Source of the DNA: Phycisphaerae bacterium
GTDB lineage: Bacteria > Planctomycetota > Phycisphaerae > Sedimentisphaerales > Anaerobacaceae
Length of the DNA stretch: 64,000 nucleotides
Assembly (NCBI GenBank): GCA_030601845.1
Contig: JAUWAY010000002.1
Coordinates: 62,001 to 126,000 of the forward strand
Direction of reading: 5' to 3'
Both the position numbers and the translations under genes were made by a program. Positions 16,558-24,266 of the stretch are shown in pieces; the stretch's first letter is position 1, and every line of letters starts with the position of its first letter. The notes under the pieces were generated by a model, which was given only the letters and a program-made list of their open reading frames with translations, ran no database searches and was not told the DNA's origin.

Positions 16558-18594
16558 TTACTTCTCAACGACTCGCACTAAATGGAGCTGGCGTGTGCCA
16601 TCCGCCGTGATTCCCGGAACCAAGATCGCATTTCCCCACCTGTTCCAGCGTGGAGCCGGATCGATGCGAAGTTCGCCGCGCTGGTAAGGCCCTCGTGAAA
16701 ACGCCTTCGATCGAACCGAAGCTCCGTCAGATCGTCGTAACAGAACGTACTCATTTTGTTTGCGGTTGTTCGTGGAGAAGCCGTTGGCAAACCATTTTGC
16801 GTTGGGCGACAACGAAATATCCCCGCCAGGAGATACAAAATCGTCGTCGGTTCCAATCTGTCCGATGATGGACTGTTTCTCTACGTCATATCGGACTTGT
16901 CGTTGGCCTTTCGCCCCGATGATGACCGAACCTTCATCCCATTCGGGATGCCCGCCAATGTACTCGTGCGCCATCAAGCCCGTTCCGTCTGTTCGTATGG
17001 AGCATGGTGCGTTCACAGCCATTGAACTGTCACCCAATCTAGCCCGGGCGAAGAAGTACACCAAGTCGCCACTACGATTGCACAATGTGTGATTGATATA
17101 AAACTCGGCTTCGTTGATCCTCTCATGTTTATCTTGCAACAGGTCTCGGAGTTGCCGAAACGAAACCAAGAGTTTCCGTTGGCCTGTGGCTACCTCCACC
17201 CGAAATATCCCATCGTTCTTGGGAGCAGCAACTTGGGCAGTCGGGTCGGTGACACCGGGATAACCAGTCACGGGGCGCAAGCGAGCCATGCGACCATAAT
17301 TGATTGCCAGGAAAAAGTCACCAGTTGGGGAAACACCTCCATTCGCCACAGGCACATTATTGAAACGGTATTCCCGGATTCGACGACGTCGCTCGATGTC
17401 ATAAAGCACCGTGAAGACTTGCTGCGTTTTTGGGTCTCGGTCGTTGAAGAAGAACTGTGACTCGGCGCGCGTCGGATTCCAGTAGAACATGGTGCCCTGC
17501 TGAAAGTTCCAGGCAAGAGTTTTCTCGATTGCAATGACACGGTACTTATCCTGTGTATCGATCAGAACAATGTCGGCTGCCTCATGGGGCTGCGGCATAT
17601 GGTCATGAAAATCAGTTCTAAGCGAAAGGATGTACCGCCCACTTTGGTTCCAGGGTATCGTCAGACTTTGCCCGATGTAACCGAAGAAATGATGTCGGGG
17701 GCCGTGGGTGATTTGTTCTACCTCCAGCTTGAGCTCTTCCGTTCTCTTCAGCCGGATGTCCTTGAACTCAACCTTCGTCCCTTTGTCGTGGATCTGCAAT
17801 CCTATGGCCCCCCGTTTCAAGCGTTCTGGCTCGACGTTGTCGATGAACTCAGATGCGATTTTGCCATTAATGAGGAATTGGCATTGGCGGCCACGGGCGA
17901 TGATATGGATTTCGTTCCACTGACCTTTCCTGACATCTGTCGCCGTCAAAGCTCCGGAGATTCTGCTGTGATGAGGCTTGCCGTCTGCGTCGATAACGAG
18001 CCTCATTCCGCGATTGCAAGGGTATTCCTTGCGTTTTGCAAAATGAAAGTCCCACGCGCCGAGTATGTGCGGGCCTATGCCCACGTGGCCGAGGTCGGCG
18101 TGATAACCTTCGAATGGACGCTTGCGCGTAACGTCGAGGCGACTGCGAATTTCGACGCCGCTGTTGCCGTCAGTGCGCAGACGGTAGCTTAGTTTGAGCT
18201 CAAAGTCGGTGAGGTTGTTGTCCCGCCAAACGAGGTAGGACAGCCGGTTCTTACTCCCGAGACCGACGATCGCTCCGTTGAATACCGACCAGTCGGACGC
18301 ACTCTCCCTCGGAACGGCTCGCCAGCCCGAAAGGGTTTTGCCATCGAAGATGGAGACAAAACCGTCTGCGTCTGTGGCCCGTTGCGGGAAAGTGGGGGCA
18401 ACGATGCCGCTTTCCTGATACAGATCATCGGGCACTTCAACCGTTGGCGAAATCCCCCATTGAGTCGTTTCTGAATCAGTCTTTTCTGAACTACAGGAAC
18501 ACAGAAGCAAGATCAAAGAAATAATTGCACAAAAAACTAGTCGAATAAACATAATCTGCGATCTCTCATATTCGTAATGAAGCGGGGTATCCAT
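16558..18594 (-). CDS. Lipoprotein: DUF1080 domain fused to an oligogalacturonate-lyase-like propeller
   Basis: About 678 residues. A lipoprotein signal (MFIRLVFCAIISLILLLCSC) leads a 3-keto-disaccharide hydrolase/DUF1080 jelly roll (about residues 85-285: DGFVSIFDGKTLSGWRAV, NSGVEIRSR, KGQWNEIHIIARG). The second half (about 300-678) resembles the seven-bladed beta-propeller of PL22 oligogalacturonate lyases (YILSLRTDFHDHMPQPHEAA, YINHTLCNRSGDLVYFFARA, GGHPEWDEGS). The ATG at 18594 has an AAAGGAA ribosome-binding site; a later ATG at 18552 would begin right at the signal helix. It is probably cell-surface and acts on glycans. Confidence 0.78.
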   Translation of the reverse strand: MDTPLHYEYERSQIMFIRLVFCAIISLILLLCSCSSEKTDSETTQWGISPTVEVPDDLYQESGIVAPTFPQRATDADGFVSIFDGKTLSGWRAVPRESASDWSVFNGAIVGLGSKNRLSYLVWRDNNLTDFELKLSYRLRTDGNSGVEIRSRLDVTRKRPFEGYHADLGHVGIGPHILGAWDFHFAKRKEYPCNRGMRLVIDADGKPHHSRISGALTATDVRKGQWNEIHIIARGRQCQFLINGKIASEFIDNVEPERLKRGAIGLQIHDKGTKVEFKDIRLKRTEELKLEVEQITHGPRHHFFGYIGQSLTIPWNQSGRYILSLRTDFHDHMPQPHEAADIVLIDTQDKYRVIAIEKTLAWNFQQGTMFYWNPTRAESQFFFNDRDPKTQQVFTVLYDIERRRRIREYRFNNVPVANGGVSPTGDFFLAINYGRMARLRPVTGYPGVTDPTAQVAAPKNDGIFRVEVATGQRKLLVSFRQLRDLLQDKHERINEAEFYINHTLCNRSGDLVYFFARARLGDSSMAVNAPCSIRTDGTGLMAHEYIGGHPEWDEGSVIIGAKGQRQVRYDVEKQSIIGQIGTDDDFVSPGGDISLSPNAKWFANGFSTNNRKQNEYVLLRRSDGASVRSKAFSRGPYQRGELRIDPAPRWNRWGNAILVPGITADGTRQLHLVRVVEK

Positions 18595-18643
18595 AAGACG
18601 ATTCCTTTCACTTTGCATTCAAATCACGGAACGACGGTTCTGC

Positions 18644-18814
18644 TCATTGTTTTCGCATGAACTTCCCATTTACCACATAGCTCTTTTCACCCAGGTGATG
18701 CGAGCCCGTCATATCGCCGTGGTCGCTTGTATAAACGACTATCGTATTCTCGGCCAGACCTCGAAAAAGTTGCGGGTATAGCTTGACCAGCACTCGAAGA
18801 AATTGAACGTCGAT
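18644..18814 (-). pseudogene. Sulfatase fragment
   Basis: A 56-codon open remnant with no start codon, reading IDVQFLRVLVKLYPQLFRGL and then AENTIVVYTSDHGDMTGSHH. This is the conserved formylglycine-sulfatase segment carrying metal ligands (D-H of TSDHGD). The usual catalytic C-x-P-x-R region and the rest of the roughly 450-residue enzyme are missing. A stop codon lies directly upstream. It is the remains of a polysaccharide sulfatase that probably belonged to the surrounding carbohydrate cluster. Confidence 0.75.
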
Positions 18815-18843
18815 TCATCTTAATTGACATCACCGGCTCCAAA

Positions 18844-18945
18844 TCATCGATTCTTCTCCAAAGTGTTCACGATGCGCGTGGACACTCTTTTAACATATTC
18901 ATAGTTCTCATTGCGAGCTTTCTTGAGTTTCTCAATTACCGGCCG
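18844..18945 (-). pseudogene. Unidentified C-terminal gene fragment
   Basis: The minus strand reads [20 protein letters not shown] and then TRIVNTLEKNR and stop, a plausible amphipathic helical protein end. Upstream it runs straight into the glyQS copy, with no start codon of its own. The parent family is not recognised. It lies between the sulfatase scrap and the glyQS scrap and may be part of the same debris. Confidence 0.4.
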
Positions 18946-19145
18946 GGCCGTAGTCGTAGCAGCTTGCCAGCCCTCCGTAGATTTCGCTGGACTGAAATAT
19001 AAAGCCCCTGTGCTTGCACAGCGATACGATGTCATCGAGCCTGGTAATCTTGCTCATAATGCCCTCTTTTTTCAAAAATATTTTCAGCTTTATAAAAAGG
19101 GCATTATACAGCAAAGATTACCAATTGCAAGAAGCACTCTTCGTC
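18945..19145 (-). pseudogene. Duplicated 5' end and leader of glyQS
   Basis: About 200 bases closely match 14968-15165 (I estimate 85-90 percent by eye). The copy keeps the start codon (19057), the ribosome-binding-site hairpin and the first 34 codons ([20 protein letters not shown] through SCYDYGP), then breaks off at 18945. The reading frame is still open within the copied part. The insertion between the two copies holds the DUF6807 and DUF1080 genes. Confidence 0.85.
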
Positions 19146-19157
19146 AGTAAAAGCCAA

Positions 19158-21680
19158 TCAGTTAGCAGAGTATTCTATACGCTTAACCGCAATCTCTCCC
19201 TGCCTGACATCGATAAAAGGTTTCCCCTTTTTCACACCGACCGTGCCATAGCCGGCGGCGGTGCAGAGGAAACTTCTAAAATCACCCTTGATACTGGGCT
19301 TTAGGTACAGCACCTTCTCGATAGCGTCGTACCTTGCGCCGGTCAGGCCCTGGAGTAATGCGTAAGAAGACATTGCCCTTGCATACCAGTGTCCGCATTC
19401 GTACTCGTTGAAGGGATTGCGGACCCGGCCATCGTATCGGTCTCTGCAGGTCCTGACGATTTCAAGGCCTTGTTCGACCATCCCTTCCATCATCAGATGA
19501 CAGGCCACCTGATATTCAATTCCCGTCCAGACCTCATCGCTGTAAACAAAAGGCAGACTAAGCTTGCCGCCTTTAGGCCAGGTGCAAAGAAGCAGCCCGC
19601 CTTCGTTACCCAGCGCGTATCCCGGCCGCTGAGGATTGGCGTGTCCCGAGAGGTCCTTTTTCAGGTTGTACTTGTGAACGCTTTTCAGATGGCTTGCGAT
19701 TTTCTCCTCATCTAAAATGTCACCGATTCCATAAAGCGAGGCCATCCAGGCACCGAGCACGCCGTCGGATATGCACCCATCGCCATACTGGTATTTCGGC
19801 CCCTCTTTGGCAAGCAGCTCAACAGCTTCAGGGGAATATCTGCCGACCATTGTGCTCATTTCTAATGGTTTTGCTCGCAGCTGTTTCCATTGAATCTTTT
19901 GATAGAAATACTCACCGTTGAACAGTTCCTCGTTAAGGTATTTCTGTCCTTTTTTCAGCAAAGAAGCATATAGCGGAACTTCATCGTTGAGGGCTTTGGC
20001 CATCTCGATTGCCGCTTTAAGCGCCCCCAGGTAGAAGCTGCTGCACATACCGTCCGCCCCCCAGAACTCTATGTCGTATGTATTATGGTGCGGCTCAGAG
20101 AGGACGCCGTTATGTTCCGGGTCCCAGGTTTCAATGCAGTAATTCAAGCTCGTCTTAACTTTCGGCCAGATGCCCTTTAGCCATTTGGTGTCCCCGCTTA
20201 TACGCCAGTCGCGGTAAACTTTCATTATACCGCCTAACTGCCCATCGGCAGCAGCATATCTATTATGAACGCAGGCCCGAATAGGCAGAGAGGCCCTGAA
20301 CGTTTGATGCCCTCTGGCGTCCTGAGATTCGTCAAACTCGGTCTGCCTCAGGGTTCGTTCCAGGTCAGCAAATAAATGTGGTATCGCCTGGGCATAATTC
20401 CAGACATGGGTACAGGAGCCGTAGCAGCAGCCGGCGCTATCGTTACATCCCTCCCAGCACCATAATCGACCGTCAGTCTGGCGAAGGACCGTGGGGGATT
20501 TAAGTATAGTCAGATTGGCGGCTGTGGCCTCAATTACTTCGTCCGGCAGCGTTGTGTCGTAGAAGCAATCGCTGAACTGTTTGCTTTTATCTCGCAGTGT
20601 TGCATAATTTTCCCGCCAGTAATCGGTAACCTCATCGATGCTTGCGAACCGGCCGGAGTACCACGGTTTGTATGTTAACGGTTTCTTACTGCTTTGCTCA
20701 GCAGCATCCTTGGGGTCCGTGCCTAAGCGCACGTCAGTTTCAGGCACATACCATGAAAACAAAACTGTGATGGTTTTTTCCTGGCCGGCCCCAAGCTTTA
20801 GGGGCACAAAAATACTGCCTCCCGGACTGGGGTTTCCTTCAGTTACCGGCGGTTTTTCATAACAGTTGCCATCCTGGACATCTTTCCACGCTATTGTTAA
20901 TGGGTCGGACCATCTGCCGCGAAACCAGACGCAGTTTACTTTTGCGTCAGGACTATCCACGTAAACAGCAAATGCCCCCTGCTGCCAGGGCATCTTTTCG
21001 CTGCCCGGCTGCCACAGGACAAGGCCGTTTTGCATTTTCAATACCTTATTTCCGACGCCCGTGGACATAAAGTTTCGGGAGTTAAAAGAATAAACCGCCT
21101 CCACAGAACGGCTGGTTGGATTGACAAAGCGATATTCCAGCGCCGCTACCGGCAGACTGGAATTGTCCGCATCGGACGGGACAAACGGACTCCATCCCGT
21201 GATTTGGACTTTCAACGGGATTTTGGGGTCCTCAAGCTTTATGGTTGCAAACGGAAACCGTGCTTTGAAAGTTGCCTTGGCAAACCGCGGCAGACCGTAT
21301 GTCTTACCCCTTGAGCCCCTTCCGGTATCGGGCCTGCCAAAAGATTTCCACGACGGGACCGGGCCTTCAAGTATCCTGGCAATATTCTCTTTGCCTTTGA
21401 TGCAAATGGCGGAAAAAACGCACGGCTCCTTGAACATATCCAGTTTATTACGAACCGAGACGTGTGAAATAGTGCCGGTACCCTCGAGGCAAATCATCCC
21501 TGCTCCTATGCCCCCCAGCGGAAACGCCACGCGACTTAGATAAGCACCGTAGTATTCATCGTTATACTTTCTTTGCTGGGCGCAAATGCCCGGAGACGTC
21601 AAAAAGCCGCCAAAAACAACTGCTATAATCGACAGTGCTCTCAGGCCAAAGAAATGTGATGAGATTAAATTCCTTGTCAT
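19158..21680 (-). CDS. GH116-type glycoside hydrolase (GBA2-like), secreted
   Basis: 840 residues. A signal peptide (about 1-35) precedes the N-terminal beta domain (AFPLGGIGAGMICLEGTGTI, ITGWSPFVPSDADNSSLPVA) and then an (alpha/alpha)6 catalytic barrel. Barrel motifs are WEGCNDSAGCCYGSCTHVWN and EPHHNTYDIEFWGADGMCSS; the Asp in HNTYD fits the GH116 acid/base position. GH116 enzymes cleave beta-glucosides or beta-xylosides, and in animals glucosylceramide. It is probably exported for glycan breakdown, next to the DUF6807, sulfatase and DUF1080 genes. The stop lies 13 bases after the glyQS copy. Confidence 0.85.
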   Translation of the reverse strand: MTRNLISSHFFGLRALSIIAVVFGGFLTSPGICAQQRKYNDEYYGAYLSRVAFPLGGIGAGMICLEGTGTISHVSVRNKLDMFKEPCVFSAICIKGKENIARILEGPVPSWKSFGRPDTGRGSRGKTYGLPRFAKATFKARFPFATIKLEDPKIPLKVQITGWSPFVPSDADNSSLPVAALEYRFVNPTSRSVEAVYSFNSRNFMSTGVGNKVLKMQNGLVLWQPGSEKMPWQQGAFAVYVDSPDAKVNCVWFRGRWSDPLTIAWKDVQDGNCYEKPPVTEGNPSPGGSIFVPLKLGAGQEKTITVLFSWYVPETDVRLGTDPKDAAEQSSKKPLTYKPWYSGRFASIDEVTDYWRENYATLRDKSKQFSDCFYDTTLPDEVIEATAANLTILKSPTVLRQTDGRLWCWEGCNDSAGCCYGSCTHVWNYAQAIPHLFADLERTLRQTEFDESQDARGHQTFRASLPIRACVHNRYAAADGQLGGIMKVYRDWRISGDTKWLKGIWPKVKTSLNYCIETWDPEHNGVLSEPHHNTYDIEFWGADGMCSSFYLGALKAAIEMAKALNDEVPLYASLLKKGQKYLNEELFNGEYFYQKIQWKQLRAKPLEMSTMVGRYSPEAVELLAKEGPKYQYGDGCISDGVLGAWMASLYGIGDILDEEKIASHLKSVHKYNLKKDLSGHANPQRPGYALGNEGGLLLCTWPKGGKLSLPFVYSDEVWTGIEYQVACHLMMEGMVEQGLEIVRTCRDRYDGRVRNPFNEYECGHWYARAMSSYALLQGLTGARYDAIEKVLYLKPSIKGDFRSFLCTAAGYGTVGVKKGKPFIDVRQGEIAVKRIEYSAN

Positions 21681-21833
21681 AATAATACCTCCAATCGAAT
21701 TGCTAATTGATTATTTCCAATGTTCTTCTAATTACAATTCTTAATTCTATCTTAGCCGGCCAATTATACAAAACCGACGGTCGATTACAAGGCCCAAAAA
21801 CTGCAACTGATATAGACCGAGGACACTTTCTAA

Positions 21834-21862
21834 TTGAGTTTTCTCAGACAATATGATAAAAT
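21834..21862 (+). promoter_or_regulatory. Candidate sigma-70 promoter for the 21898 gene
   Basis: TTGAGT (21834-21839), a 17-base spacer and TAAAAT (21857-21862), 36 bases before the ATG in an AT-rich gap between divergent genes. Confidence 0.35.
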
Positions 21863-21897
21863 AACTTTGATAATGTAATATTCAGATAAAGCAGAGG

Positions 21898-24207
21898 ATG
21901 ATGAAAGTTACAATTATAATATCAACGTTGGTTTTAGCGGTGGCCCTGGCCGGTAACGCATCGGCGGATACAACCTGGACTAACGATGGCGGCGACGGCG
22001 ACTGGAATAATTCAGGCAACTGGAGTGACGGCCTGCCCGACAGCGCCGACGACGCTAACGTAGAAAATACGACCACGATGGTCTGGCCGAGGCTTGATGG
22101 AGACACCGGCTTCTGTGACCAACTCAGGATTGCCCATGCCCCTGACACTGTTGGCGAACTGACGGTAACCGGCGGTGCAATACTGAATGTAGATGGCGAT
22201 CTGCGTATCGGGCGTAAGAGGCCGGGCGGACAGGTGGGAGCGCTTTATATCAGCGGCCCCGGCACAAGCATCATCGGAGCCGACGACATAGAAGTTGGGC
22301 GATATGGTGACGCTGCTATCGATATGAGCGACGGTTATCTGTGCACAGCCAGCGGTGGTTATCTCAATCTGGCCTACCACACGGGTAGTTTCGGAACCAT
22401 ATACCTGCGTGGCGGAACCGTTGAGGTAGGTACCGGCGGCTTGACTGTAGGCAACACTACAACTGATGTAGGTACTGCCTTGATAGACATATATGCTGGC
22501 ACGCTGGTAATAGCCGGCGATGCGGTCTCGACTATCAATGATTATGTCAACCAGGAGCCGCCGATAATTGTCGGCTACGGCGGCTTAGGTACGATTTGCG
22601 CAGTTTATGATGCAGGCAAAACCATGGTAACGGCATTTGGCCCCGGCGAGAACATCCCGCCGGTGGTTGACGCCGGCGAAGATAAAACTCTCATACTGCC
22701 GGATGATACCGTCAAACTGGACGGCTCAGTCAATGATGATGGTATAGGAGACCCCAATGGATATTTAGATATAACCTGGTCGGTGCAAAGCCAGCCGGAT
22801 GGGTCAACGGTATATTTCGATAATAATAAAGTTGAAGACTCGAATGCGACATTCGACACGGCTGGAGATTATGTCCTGTTCCTTTATGCCACTGACGGTG
22901 AGAAAAGTTCCGGCGATGTAGTGACGGTTACGGTCCATCCCGAAGGATACGTGCCTCCGCCGTCGGCTGCTTACATTGTTACCCGGCTAAATAACAGCCA
23001 GCCGATTATCACTGAGCAAATGTTCATTGACCTGGGCGCAACCCACGAGAATGGTGCCGGCATGACGGAGGGCGAGAACATCAACGGGGCCTCGGTAATT
23101 CGTATTCCCGATTGGATTGCGCCGGAAAACCGCGCCGACCCAAATGCCATTTACTATCTGTACTTCGCCCATCACAGAGGCGACTACATCCGTTTGGCCT
23201 GGGCCGAGGACATCGAAGGCCCCTGGCACCTTTACAATGTCGGTACCGGCGTGCCCCTTGACGACCGTGGTGTGCTCAGTCTTGACAGCAATGACGAAAT
23301 CGATATCGGCAACGACATCACCGTCCGTAACCACATTGCCTCGCCTGATGTTTTCGCCGATGACGACAACGAGCGAATTATAATGTACTTCCACAGCCCA
23401 ACCAGGTATAACGGCAACAATGTCGGCCAGAACAGCTTTGTTGCCACATCGGACTACGGCCTGGACTTCAACGGTAACATCGAGCCGGTGATTTTAGGTG
23501 GCAGCTACTTTCGCGTCTTCGACTACAACGACAATCTTTATGCCCTTGATAATGGTGCCGACCTGTATAAAGCACCGGACGCCAACGACCCCTGGGCACC
23601 GCCGCCCGGCTTCGATTTCGGCGACGACCTGTGGACCAGAAGCTCCAATGACCCCTTCGCGGACGACCTCGAAGAGGCCGGCTTTTCGGGAAGAGTGCGC
23701 CACACTGCCGTGTATCTGCTTGGCGATACACTGCAAGTTTTTTACAGCCGCAGAGGTGACACGCCTGAGCGGATTCAAATGTCCACGATTGACCTGGTCG
23801 TCGGCGACTACGATTTGTGGGACTCGACTTTCCCGCCGGAGGAAATCCTCGAGGCCGAGCCCGGCTGGGAGGGCGGCCAATTCCCGCCAGACCCATCAGA
23901 AGGTGGTGACGCTCCGGAGAACGTCAACCAGCTGCGCGACCCGTACGTATTCGAGGACATCGACGGAGAGCTGTATTTGTTCTATTCCGGCTGCGGCGAG
24001 GATGCTATCGGCATAGCTCACCTCGACCCCGTTGCACTCGGAGATTTTGAGCCGGATGGTGATGTCGACTGGGACGATTTGGCTGTGTTGGTGGCCCAGT
24101 GGCTGCATGACTCAGGCGTGCTGGCCGCCGACCTCGACGGTGACGGCACAGTAAACTTCGTTGACTTTGCGATTCTTGCGGAAAACTTGACACCAAGCCC
24201 AAATTAG
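21898..24207 (+). CDS. Large secreted dockerin protein with PKD-like and five-bladed-propeller-like regions
   Basis: 769 residues. Signal peptide 1-24. Residues about 26-230 form a beta-solenoid-like region of the GDWNNSGNWSDG type (anchor repeats of planctomycete exoproteins). A PKD/REJ-like Ig domain follows (VVDAGEDKTLILPDDTVKLD; about 255-345). Residues about 355-715 resemble the GH43/GH32 five-bladed propeller (IYYLYFAHHRGDYIRLAWAE, HIASPDVFADDDNERIIMYF, LRDPYVFEDIDGELYLFYSG). The tail has two dockerin-like repeats (DGDVDWDDLAVLVAQWL, DGDGTVNFVDFAILAENL). It is a likely glycan-active surface enzyme. A second dockerin gene follows on the same strand, 59 bases on. Confidence 0.8.
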   Translation: MMKVTIIISTLVLAVALAGNASADTTWTNDGGDGDWNNSGNWSDGLPDSADDANVENTTTMVWPRLDGDTGFCDQLRIAHAPDTVGELTVTGGAILNVDGDLRIGRKRPGGQVGALYISGPGTSIIGADDIEVGRYGDAAIDMSDGYLCTASGGYLNLAYHTGSFGTIYLRGGTVEVGTGGLTVGNTTTDVGTALIDIYAGTLVIAGDAVSTINDYVNQEPPIIVGYGGLGTICAVYDAGKTMVTAFGPGENIPPVVDAGEDKTLILPDDTVKLDGSVNDDGIGDPNGYLDITWSVQSQPDGSTVYFDNNKVEDSNATFDTAGDYVLFLYATDGEKSSGDVVTVTVHPEGYVPPPSAAYIVTRLNNSQPIITEQMFIDLGATHENGAGMTEGENINGASVIRIPDWIAPENRADPNAIYYLYFAHHRGDYIRLAWAEDIEGPWHLYNVGTGVPLDDRGVLSLDSNDEIDIGNDITVRNHIASPDVFADDDNERIIMYFHSPTRYNGNNVGQNSFVATSDYGLDFNGNIEPVILGGSYFRVFDYNDNLYALDNGADLYKAPDANDPWAPPPGFDFGDDLWTRSSNDPFADDLEEAGFSGRVRHTAVYLLGDTLQVFYSRRGDTPERIQMSTIDLVVGDYDLWDSTFPPEEILEAEPGWEGGQFPPDPSEGGDAPENVNQLRDPYVFEDIDGELYLFYSGCGEDAIGIAHLDPVALGDFEPDGDVDWDDLAVLVAQWLHDSGVLAADLDGDGTVNFVDFAILAENLTPSPN

Positions 24208-24266
24208 CGCAATGAGTCCACCATAACTTTAGAGGCAAAATTAAAAAAGTCAAAAAGAGACAGGGG

